Below are positions 17,194-25,300 of a stretch of DNA of 64,000 bases, in pieces (the stretch's first letter is position 1; the number at the start of each line of letters is the position of its first letter). The translations under genes were made by a program, and so were the position numbers. The stretch is from contig NZ_JACHMB010000001.1 of assembly GCF_014204795.1 (NCBI RefSeq), positions 7,142,501-7,206,500 on the forward strand, written 5' to 3'. This stretch comes from Nonomuraea jabiensis (GTDB taxonomy: Bacteria; Actinomycetota; Actinomycetes; Streptosporangiales; Streptosporangiaceae). Below the pieces are notes generated by a model. The model saw only the letters and a program-made list of their open reading frames with translations. It made no database searches and was not told the origin of the DNA.

Positions 17194-18675
17194 ATGACGT
17201 CCAGCACTGAGGCCACCTCGAGCACCCCGCAGGTAGCGGTCAACGACATCGGGTCCGAGGAAGCCTTCCTCGCGGCGATCGACGAGACCATCAAGTACTT
17301 CAACGACGGCGACATCGTCGAGGGCACCGTCGTCAAGGTCGATCGAGACGAGGTTCTTCTCGATATCGGCTACAAGACCGAGGGTGTCATCCCCTCGCGC
17401 GAGCTTTCCATCAAGCACGATGTCGACCCAGCTGACGTCGTGGAAGTCGGAGAGCACGTCGAAGCCCTGGTTCTCCAGAAGGAGGACAAAGAGGGCCGCC
17501 TGATCCTGTCCAAGAAGCGCGCGCAGTACGAGCGCGCCTGGGGCACGATCGAGAAGATCAAGGACGAGGACGGCATCGTCACCGGCACCGTCATCGAGGT
17601 CGTCAAGGGTGGTCTCATCCTCGACATCGGCCTGCGAGGCTTCCTGCCGGCGTCCCTGGTGGAGATGCGCCGCGTTCGCGACCTGCAGCCGTATGTCGGC
17701 CGCGAGCTCGAGGCCAAGATCATCGAGCTCGACAAGAACCGCAACAACGTGGTTCTGTCGCGCCGTGCCTGGCTCGAGCAGACGCAGTCCGAGGTTCGCC
17801 AGACGTTCCTCAACACCCTCCAGAAGGGTCAGGTCCGCAAGGGCGTCGTCTCCTCGATCGTCAACTTCGGCGCCTTCGTCGACCTCGGTGGGGTCGACGG
17901 CCTGGTGCACGTGTCCGAGCTGTCCTGGAAGCACATCGACCACCCCTCCGAGGTTGTCGAGGTCGGCCAGGAGGTCACGGTCGAGGTCCTCGACGTCGAC
18001 ATGGAGCGCGAGCGCGTCTCCCTGTCGCTCAAGGCGACCCAGGAAGACCCGTGGCAGCAGTTCGCCCGCACCCACCAGATCGGCCAGGTCGTGCCGGGCC
18101 GCGTCACCAAGCTGGTGCCGTTCGGCGCGTTCGTCCGGGTCGAGGAGGGCATCGAGGGCCTGGTCCACATCTCCGAGCTGGCCGAGCGCCACGTGGAGAT
18201 CCCGGAGCAGGTCGTCCAGGTCGGCGACGAGATCTTCGTGAAGATCATCGACATCGACCTCGACCGTCGCCGCATCAGCCTCTCGCTGAAGCAGGCCAAC
18301 GAGGGCGTCGGGGCCGAGGTCGAGTTCGACCCGACCCTGTACGGCATGGCGGCCACGTACGACGACCAGGGCAACTACATCTACCCCGAGGGCTTCGACC
18401 CGGAGACCGGGGAGTGGCTCGAGGGCTTCGACAAGCAGCGTGAGGAGTGGGAGCGGCAGTACGCCGAGGCCCAGCAGCGCTTCGAGGCTCACCGCAAGCA
18501 GATCGAGGAGGCCCGCAAGGCCGAGGCGGAGGCCGGCGAGGCCGCTCCCTCGTCCTACAGCGGCGAGACGCAGGCTCCGGCCGGCGCCTCCTCCTCGGCC
18601 CCGGCCGGTGGCGCCCTCGCCTCGGACGAGGCGCTCGCGGCCCTGCGCGAGAAGCTCGCGGGCGGCCAGAGCTGA
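17194..18675 (+). CDS. rpsA: 30S ribosomal protein S1
   Basis: The product is 493 residues with four S1 (OB-fold) domains beginning near GDIVEGTVVKVDRDEVLLDIG, GIVTGTVIEVVKGGLILDIG, GQVRKGVVSSIVNFGAFVDLG and GQVVPGRVTKLVPFGAFVRV. The C-terminal tail is acidic and then Ala/Ser/Pro-rich. The four-domain form is usual in actinobacteria; enteric S1 has six. The ATG at 17194 is chosen although the frame is open from 17002, because the upstream residues are unlike S1 and a good promoter lies inside them. It binds mRNA on the small ribosomal subunit. A UUCG-capped terminator follows. Confidence 0.96.
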   Translation: MTSSTEATSSTPQVAVNDIGSEEAFLAAIDETIKYFNDGDIVEGTVVKVDRDEVLLDIGYKTEGVIPSRELSIKHDVDPADVVEVGEHVEALVLQKEDKEGRLILSKKRAQYERAWGTIEKIKDEDGIVTGTVIEVVKGGLILDIGLRGFLPASLVEMRRVRDLQPYVGRELEAKIIELDKNRNNVVLSRRAWLEQTQSEVRQTFLNTLQKGQVRKGVVSSIVNFGAFVDLGGVDGLVHVSELSWKHIDHPSEVVEVGQEVTVEVLDVDMERERVSLSLKATQEDPWQQFARTHQIGQVVPGRVTKLVPFGAFVRVEEGIEGLVHISELAERHVEIPEQVVQVGDEIFVKIIDIDLDRRRISLSLKQANEGVGAEVEFDPTLYGMAATYDDQGNYIYPEGFDPETGEWLEGFDKQREEWERQYAEAQQRFEAHRKQIEEARKAEAEAGEAAPSSYSGETQAPAGASSSAPAGGALASDEALAALREKLAGGQS

Positions 18676-18709
18676 CCCTCGGGTCCGGCTGAGGCACAGC
18701 CTTAACTCC

Positions 18710-18745
18710 GGAAGGCCCCGTACCGTTCGCGGTGCGGGGCCTTCC
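18710..18745 (+). terminator. rpsA terminator with UUCG tetraloop
   Basis: The outer arms GGAAGGCCCCG / CGGGGCCTTCC continue inward through a G-U pair to a TTCG loop, giving a stem of 16 pairs 34 nt after the stop codon. Confidence 0.85.
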
Positions 18746-19200
18746 GCCTGCCTGCCCCACGCCGAGGGTTTGCGCCCGGCTTGGGCGCGCCCGGCTGTCC
18801 GTGCGCACGGCTGCCGAGGACCGGGGGAGAGGTGCTGGGCGTCCGGGCGGGGGTCCTGAGACGCCGTGGGCGCCACCTGCGCGTCGCGGCACCCGTGCGG
18901 TGGGATGACACCGGGGCCCGCGGCGCGCCGCTCGCACCGTGCCGCAGAGGCCCGCACGGGGGTGTCGCAGCCGTGCCGTTGGGGTGCGGAGCCGAAGGCG
19001 GGCGCGTGGGGCGGGGGGTGAGCGGCCTGCCCGACAACCACGCTGTGGGTGTGTGGCGTGGGGCTTTTCGGGCGAGTTGGTGCGGGGGTCGGAGATTTTA
19101 CCTTGGGTGTTGGCGAGCCCCCCGCCCGCGACGATCGGCGCTGACAGACTGACCTGCGCTGTTGACACCACGATCGATTCCCAGGGGCGACACATTGGGC
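18746..19200. other. 455-nt gene-free stretch
   Basis: Open frames here have proline/arginine-rich translations with no domain or plausible start, so I call none coding. TTGACA at 19162-19167 resembles a -35 element, but no matching -10 was found at the proper distance. Otherwise nothing recognised. Confidence 0.5.
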
Positions 19201-20667
19201 ATGGTTCAGCGGGTGATCATCCTTGCCTCGGCCGCGCTGGCGGTCGCGGCCACCGCTTCGCCGGCGGTCAAGGGCGCGGCCGTTCCCCAGTGGCAGGACT
19301 GCGGCGACGGGTTGCAGTGCGCCAAGTTGTCCGTGCCCGTCGACTGGGCCAGGCCGCACGGCCCCCGTACCGAGATCGACCTGGCGCGGATGCCCGCGCA
19401 GGACCCGCAGCACAGCCGTGGCTTCCTGGTGGTGAACACCGGCGCGGCCTCCACCGTCCAGGGCGTGCGCGCCCAGCCGGAGGGCGTGAGCGAGCTGACC
19501 CGGTGGTTCGACGTGGTGCTCGTCGAGTCGCGCGGGGCCGGCGACCGGGGGAGCGCGGCCGCCGTCCAGTGCGCGGTGGCGCGGCCCGACCCGCTGCGCC
19601 TCGTCCTCGCCCAGGGACGGGCCGGCTGGCGCGCCTACGCCCGCGACAACGCCGCCTACGACAGCAGCTGCCGCGCCGCCGCCGGACCCGCCTACGACGG
19701 GCTCACGTCCTGGCAGGTCGCCCACGACCTCGACGCTCTGCGTGCCGAGCTGGGGGAGCCCCGGCTGCGGTACTTCGGCTCCTCTTACGGGGCCGTGTAC
19801 GGGCAGGCGTACCTGGAGCTGTTCCCGCACCACGTCGGGCGGATGTACCTGGAAGGCGGGCCCGACCACACCGAGCCCGACCTGGCACAGCGGCTGACCG
19901 CCCAGGCGCGGGCGGCCGAGGCGCAGCTGTTCTCCTTCCGCGACTGGTGCCGCCGGCACTTCGGGTGCCCGCTCGCCACCGCCGACGCCGTGAAGGTCTA
20001 CGACGCCCTGAGCCGCCGCACGCCCCTGCACGCGGGCCCCGGGCGTACGGTGAGCGCCCGGCGCCTCGCGACGTCCGTCCACGCCGGGCTGGCCCCGGGA
20101 CGGTGGCCGGAACTGGCCCGGGCCATGTCCGAGGCCAGGGAGGGCGATGCGACCAAGCTGGCGGCGATGGCTTCCCAGGCAGGGGAGGGCGCCGGGGCCA
20201 GCCTGAGCGCCGTGAGCACGCCCGAGAGCGTGTCGGGAGCCATGCTGTGCCACGACTTCATGCCGGCCGTCCTCGGTTACCGGCGCTTCCTCGCGATCGA
20301 GACGCGCCTGCGCGAGGTGGCGCCGCGCCTGGGATGGGTGAGCGGCCGGTACGAGGTCGCGCGGTGCCTGGGCATCCCGAGGAAGGGCGCCCCGAGCTGG
20401 CCCCCGCACGTTCCGGACCCGCGCCACGGCCCCACGGTCCTGGTCGGGATCGGCCGGCTGGACACCGGCGCCCGGCCCGTGGGCGACATCCCCGGGGCGG
20501 TCGTGCTGTCGCACGGCGACGGGCGCGACGCGTACCTGCTCCAGGGGGTCAGCCGGCTCCGCGCCACCTGCCTGCGCACGCACGTGCACGACTACCTCGT
20601 CAACGGGACGCTGCCTCGGGAGGGCACCGACTGCCCCGGCGAGCTCACGGCGGGCATGTATCCGTGA
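19201..20667 (+). CDS. exported alpha/beta hydrolase, tripeptidyl-peptidase-like
   Basis: The product is 488 residues from the ATG at 19201 (a TTG at 19162 would add 13). An Ala-rich signal peptide is followed by the SlpD/tripeptidyl-aminopeptidase pattern: QDCGDGLQCAKLSVPVDW, VLVESRGAGDRG, nucleophile Ser in FGSSYGAVYG, and a C-terminal TAP-like domain with Asp in GRLDTGARP. In relatives the final strand carries a catalytic His in G-x-G-H; here the matching position reads HGDGRDAYLLQG, with Arg in place of His. It may therefore be inactive or use another His. Four or more cysteines support secretion. Confidence 0.8.
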   Translation: MVQRVIILASAALAVAATASPAVKGAAVPQWQDCGDGLQCAKLSVPVDWARPHGPRTEIDLARMPAQDPQHSRGFLVVNTGAASTVQGVRAQPEGVSELTRWFDVVLVESRGAGDRGSAAAVQCAVARPDPLRLVLAQGRAGWRAYARDNAAYDSSCRAAAGPAYDGLTSWQVAHDLDALRAELGEPRLRYFGSSYGAVYGQAYLELFPHHVGRMYLEGGPDHTEPDLAQRLTAQARAAEAQLFSFRDWCRRHFGCPLATADAVKVYDALSRRTPLHAGPGRTVSARRLATSVHAGLAPGRWPELARAMSEAREGDATKLAAMASQAGEGAGASLSAVSTPESVSGAMLCHDFMPAVLGYRRFLAIETRLREVAPRLGWVSGRYEVARCLGIPRKGAPSWPPHVPDPRHGPTVLVGIGRLDTGARPVGDIPGAVVLSHGDGRDAYLLQGVSRLRATCLRTHVHDYLVNGTLPREGTDCPGELTAGMYP

Positions 20668-20678
20668 GGAGCGAACGG

Positions 20679-20684
20679 TAGGGT
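20679..20684 (+). promoter_or_regulatory. -10 box of GNAT gene
   Basis: TAGGGT ends 7 nt before the GTG at 20692, which makes that GTG, rather than the one at 20683 overlapping the box, the likely leaderless start. Confidence 0.45.
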
Positions 20685-20691
20685 GCTGCCC

Positions 20692-21165
20692 GTGCTGATC
20701 GAACGGGCGACCACGGCGGACGCGGGCGAGATCCTCACCGTGCAGCGGGCGGCCTACGTGAGCGAGGCCCAGCTGTACGGCGACCCCTATATCCCGCCGC
20801 TCATCGAGTCGCTGGAGCAGATCCGCAAGGTCATCGAGGGCGCCGTCGTGCTCAAGGCGCTCGACGCCGGCCGCGTGATCGGGGCGGTGCGCGGGCAGGT
20901 GTCCGGCACGACCTGCCTGGTCGGCCGCCTGGTCGTGGCGCCCGACCACCAGGGCCGGGGCATCGGCACGGCGCTGCTGACGGCCCTGCACGAGGCGGTG
21001 CCGGAGGCGGCGGCGTTCGACCTGTTCACAGGGCACCTGTCGGAGGCCAACCTCAAGCTCTACCGCCGCCTGGGCTACCGGGAGACGAGCCGGGAGCGGA
21101 TGGACGATCATCTGACGCTGATCCACCTGCGTATGCGGCCAGATCGATCCCTTCCTCAGCCGTGA
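20692..21165 (+). CDS. GNAT family N-acetyltransferase
   Basis: The product is 157 residues. The acetyl-CoA pyrophosphate loop is visible in LVVAPDHQGRGIGTALL (pattern Q-x-x-G-x-G), with the preceding strand GRLVV and a later NLKLYRRLGY segment typical of the GNAT fold. The start at 20692 is preferred from the TAGGGT box; 20683 gives three more residues. It lies 24 nt after the hydrolase. The 3' end overlaps the convergent Clp-N protein gene by 113 nt. Acceptor substrate unknown. Confidence 0.85.
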   Translation: MLIERATTADAGEILTVQRAAYVSEAQLYGDPYIPPLIESLEQIRKVIEGAVVLKALDAGRVIGAVRGQVSGTTCLVGRLVVAPDHQGRGIGTALLTALHEAVPEAAAFDLFTGHLSEANLKLYRRLGYRETSRERMDDHLTLIHLRMRPDRSLPQP

Positions 21166-21739
21166 TCATGACGCGGCCCAGGTCGTCGTCCACCCAGTTC
21201 CATCCCCAGCGCCACTCCGAGCCCGCCGGATGCTCGGCGTTGAGCCGGTCGAGCACGCCCTGGAGGGCGGCGGCGGGCACGATGACCTGGTGGCGGCCCC
21301 GCCACGGCACATGCACGGGCGGCTCGACCGGCGGCGTCCGGACCCCGTGCGCGCGCAGCGCCGCGGCCACCGCCGCCGGGTCCACCCCGAACAGGTGCAG
21401 CGGCGTCGGTCCCCGGTCCTCCTCGACGTCGTAGGCCAGGGCCATGAGCCAGTGCTCCGGCTCCGCCTGCCGGTGGCCCGCGGCCAGCGCCAGGCCGGTC
21501 GCGATGCCATACAGCTTGTAGAAGGCGGGGTTGGCGAAGCCGCCCGCCCCGTGCGCGGGCCTGGCGTGGTGCGGCAGGCAGGCGAGCGCCCGCTCGCGGT
21601 CCAGCCCCGCCTCGGCCAGCACCCGCGCGGCCAGGGAGTCGCCGGCCAGCAGGGCGAGCACGACGTGTTGCGGCCCGACCCAGTCGTCCCCGACGGCCGC
21701 GGCCTGCTCGTGCGCGGCCCGTACGATCGTCGTCTTCAT
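21053..21739 (-). CDS. stand-alone Clp N-terminal domain protein
   Basis: The product is 228 residues. The N-terminal half has the double Clp repeat: AHEQAAAVGDDWVGPQHVVLALLAGDSLAARVLAEAG and a second weaker copy (LALAAGHRQAEPEHWLMAL). The ATPase modules of ClpA/C are missing, so it cannot unfold proteins alone; orphan Clp-N proteins may act as adaptors or binders of degrons. The C-terminal third is unique and ends in a Ser/Gly/Pro tail that overlaps the GNAT gene antisense. It lies divergent from coaE. The ATG at 21739 is the only sensible start. Confidence 0.75.
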   Translation of the reverse strand: MKTTIVRAAHEQAAAVGDDWVGPQHVVLALLAGDSLAARVLAEAGLDRERALACLPHHARPAHGAGGFANPAFYKLYGIATGLALAAGHRQAEPEHWLMALAYDVEEDRGPTPLHLFGVDPAAVAAALRAHGVRTPPVEPPVHVPWRGRHQVIVPAAALQGVLDRLNAEHPAGSEWRWGWNWVDDDLGRVMITAEEGIDLAAYAGGSASDDRPSAPGSSPGSPGGGRA

Positions 21740-21758
21740 GTCTACGATGATGACCCCG

Positions 21759-21764
21759 TAGGCT
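21759..21764 (+). promoter_or_regulatory. -10 box of leaderless coaE
   Basis: TAGGCT ends 7 nt before the coaE GTG at 21772. It is the same hexamer as at polA. Confidence 0.55.
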
Positions 21765-21771
21765 TTTTCCC

Positions 21772-22374
21772 GTGTTGAAGACTGGGCTCACAGGCGGTAT
21801 CGGATCGGGCAAGAGCGAGGTGTCGAAGCGGCTGGCGGCCAAGGGCGCCGTCGTGATCGACGCCGACAGGATCGCCCGCGAGGTGGTCGAGCCGGGCACG
21901 CCGGGGCTGGCCAGGGTGGTGGCCGCGTTCGGGGAGGGCGTGCTGCGCTCCGACGGCGCGCTCGACAGGGAGAAGCTCGGCTCCATCGTCTTCGCCGACC
22001 CTGAGCGGCTGGCCGCGCTCAACTCGATCGTCCACCCGCTGGTGGGGGAGCGGGTGGCGGAGCTGCAGAGCCGGGCGGCCGACGACGCGATCACCGTCTA
22101 CGACGTGCCGCTGCTGGCGGAGAACCACCTGGCCCCCATGTACGACGTGGTCATCGTCGTCGACGCGGCCGACGAGACCCGCATCCGGCGCCTGGCCGAG
22201 CACCGGGGCATGCCGGAGGCCGACGCCAAGGCCCGCATCGCCGCCCAGGCCGCCCGCGAGGAGCGGCTGGCGGTGGCCGACATCGTGATCCTCAACGAGG
22301 GCTCGCTGGCCGAGCTGGACGCCCGGGTGGAGGAGGTCTGGGAGGAGCTGACGCGGCGCGCCGCCCGCGGCTGA
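21772..22374 (+). CDS. coaE: dephospho-CoA kinase
   Basis: The product is 200 residues. The P-loop GGIGSGKSEVSKRL lies near the N-terminus, followed by VIDADRIAREVVEPG and the lid and CoA-binding segments (YDVPLLAEN, IRRLAEHRGMPEADAKARI). It performs the last step of coenzyme A synthesis, phosphorylating the 3'-OH of the ribose. Some actinobacterial CoaE carry a C-terminal UPF0157 domain; this one is the single-domain form. The start is a leaderless GTG. The stop lies 7 nt from the convergent STAND gene. Confidence 0.96.
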   Translation: MLKTGLTGGIGSGKSEVSKRLAAKGAVVIDADRIAREVVEPGTPGLARVVAAFGEGVLRSDGALDREKLGSIVFADPERLAALNSIVHPLVGERVAELQSRAADDAITVYDVPLLAENHLAPMYDVVIVVDAADETRIRRLAEHRGMPEADAKARIAAQAAREERLAVADIVILNEGSLAELDARVEEVWEELTRRAARG

Positions 22375-22381
22375 CCCGTGC

Positions 22382-25300
22382 TCAGAAGGGCGAGTCGAGC
22401 GGCACCTGCCGCACGCCCGGCAGGTAGGGGTCGAGCTCGCCCAGCTCGAACCGGGACATCCCGATCACGTGCCAGAACTGCCCGGCCGGCTCGCCGTGGA
22501 CCTTGTAGCGCCCGTCGGGCGCCAGCGCCGCCCACCCCTCGGCCAGCCCGAGCAGGGTGGCCCGCCGCTCGCCGCCCTCCCAGAGGATCACCACGCCGTC
22601 GTCGCCCGCGCTGGCCAGCAGGTCGGCGACCGGGCTGAAGGCCACCGACCACACCCGGCGGGCGTGCCCGGCCAGCGTGTGCCGCGGCCGCCCGGTCGCG
22701 GTGTCCCAGACGCGCACCACCAGGTCGTCGCCGCCCGTGGCCAGGCGCTCGCCCGTCGCGTCGAACGCCACGCTCCACAGCCGCCCCTCGTGCCAGAGCT
22801 CGTGCACCAGCCGCGGCTGCCACGGCTGTCCGGGGCGCAGCTCCCACACCATGGCCCGGCCGTCGTTGCCGGCGCTGGCCAGGTGGCGGCCGTCGGGGGA
22901 GAAGACCACCGAGTAGACCCGGTCGGTGTGGCCCTTGAGCGTGGCGACCCGGCCGCCGGAGGCCACGTGCCACAGGCGCACCAGGCGGTCGTCGCAGCCC
23001 GTGGCCACGTACTCGCCGTCGGGGCTGAAGGCGATCGAGCGCACCCGTCCGCGGTGGTCGGCCAGGTGGCCCGCCAGCCGCCCGGTCGGGCGGTACCAGA
23101 TCTTGACGCTGTCGTCGTCGTTGGCCGTGGCCAGCAGCAGGCCGTCGGGGCTGAACGCCTCGGCCCAGACGTGGTCGGTCTCGGCGCTCAGCTCGCGCTC
23201 GTAGTCGCCGGTGACGGCGTTCCAGAAGTGCACGCCGCCGTCGTTGCTGGAGGTGGCCAGCACGGGCCCGGCGGGGGAGAACAGGGCCGAGATGAGCCGG
23301 TCGGCCGTGCCGGTGAACTCCCGCAGCCGCCGTCCCGTGCGCGGCTCCCACACGCGTACGACGCCGTCGTTGCCGCTGGTCGCCAGCATCGAGCCGTCGG
23401 CGCTGAACCGGGCGGACGAGATGCGCCGACCGTGGCCGCGCAGCACCCGCTGGCACTTGCCCGAGCCCGGGTCCCACAGGCGCACGGTGCCGTCGTTGCT
23501 GCTGGTGGCGATCTGCTGGCCGTCGGGGCGGAACGCGAACGGCCAGACCGAGCTGCGGTGGCCCGTCAGCTCGACCCGCCGGCCGCCGCCGACCTGCTGG
23601 AGCCGGAGCACGCCGCCGGAGTCGCCGCTGGCCAGCGCCTGCCCGTCGGGGCTGAAGGTCACCTGGTAGACGGCCGCCGCGTGCGTGGTGTGCACGCCCC
23701 GGGACTCGCCCGACGCCTCCCACAGGCGTACGGCGCCCGCCGTGTCGCCGGTGGCCAGCAGCGAGCCGTCCGGCGAGAACGCCACGCAGTAGACGCTGCC
23801 CGCGTGGCCGCTCAGCACGTGCAGCGGCCGCCACGTGGCGGTGTCCCACAGCCTGACGGTGCCCGCCTCGTCGCCGGTGGCCAGCAGGCGGCGGTCCGGG
23901 CTGTGCACGGCGCGGTAGACGCTGCCGCGATGCCCGTCGAGCGTCTCCTTCACCTGCCCGGACGTCAGGTCCCAGACGCGTACGACGCCGGCCGCGTCGC
24001 CCGTCACCAGCACCGAGTGGCCGAACGAGGCCGTGTAGATGGGCGCCTGGTGCCCTTCGAGCGCGTGCGCGAGCTGCCCGGTGGCCGTGTCCCACACGCG
24101 TACGATGCCGTCGCCGCCCCCGGCCGCCACCAGGTCGCCGGACGGGCTGAGGCGTACCGGCCAGACGCCGTCGGCGTGGCCCTTGAGCGCGTGCAGGCAC
24201 TCGCCGGTGAGGGAGTCCCACAGCAGGACGGCTCCGTCGCTCGCGCCCGTGGCCAGCAGGTCGCGGGCGCGGGCGAACGTGACCGCGTAGACGCGGCCCC
24301 GGTGCCCCTGCAGCGTGCGCACGGGGGCGCCGCCGACGCAGAGCAGCACGCCGCCGTCCTCGTTGCCGATCGCGATCGTGGAGCCGTCGGGGCTGTAGGC
24401 GATGGGCTCGGGCAGGCGGCTGGTCTGGAAGTGGTAGCCGTACGGGACGCCGATGCCGGCCGGGGCGAACTCGACCTCCACCGGCTGGCCCGGCACCACC
24501 GCCGCGCCGGGCAGGTGGGGCAGCGTGCCGGTCACGTTGATCAGCGAGGCGCGGTGCCAGCGGGCGCCCTCGACGGCCGCGTCGCTCAGGTCCACCCGCG
24601 CCAGCCGCGCCCCCGACAGGTCGGCGCCGGTCAGGTCGGCCCCGGTCAGCGCGGCGCCGTCGAGCCGCGCCCCGGTCAGCCTGGCCTCGCGCAGGGTGGC
24701 CCTGGACAGGTTGGTGCCGGCCAGGGTGGTCTCGGACAGGTCGGCGCCGGTGAGGTCGACGTCGCTCAGGTCCCTGGCCGACAGGTCCTCGCCCTTGAGG
24801 TTCGCGCCGCGCAGGTCGGCCCGGGCCGGCGTGCGCAGCCTGGCCGAGATCTTGACCGCGTTCGCCCTGGACACGTCGTCGCCCGGCGGGTCGGCCGCCC
24901 ACGCGTGCAGCGTCCGCACGTCGGCCAGGTCGCACAGGAACTCCACCGTCAGCGCCGACAGCGGCCTGCGCGACAGCAGCGCGAAGTTGTCGAGGGCGAT
25001 GTGGCGGGCGATCAGCCACTCCATCACGGACGCGTGGATGAACCCGAACATCCCGTCCTCGGTCCGCACCAGCAGGCTGCCCGAGCCCATCCGGTAGGCC
25101 GCGTGCGCCGCCGACAGCTGCCCGTCGGACAGGTCCGTCAGCGTCTCGCCGATCTCGGTCAGCTCGTCCACGCCCAGCAGCGACTCGCCGGTGTCCCACA
25201 GCCGCATGGCCAGCGCGGTCACCGCCTGCCACAGCTCGTCGACGGTCAACGCCGTGGCCGAGCCGGGGATCCTGGCCCGCCGCTCCTCGAAGGCCAGCCA

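Noticed and set aside
18781..19152. small plus-strand gene after rpsA
   Set aside because: The translation has no domain or ribosome site and appears to be GC-rich intergenic sequence.
15991..21126. 1711-residue open frame on the minus strand
   Set aside because: It crosses the deacetylase, rpsA, hydrolase and GNAT genes antisense and has a low-complexity translation, so it is a shadow.
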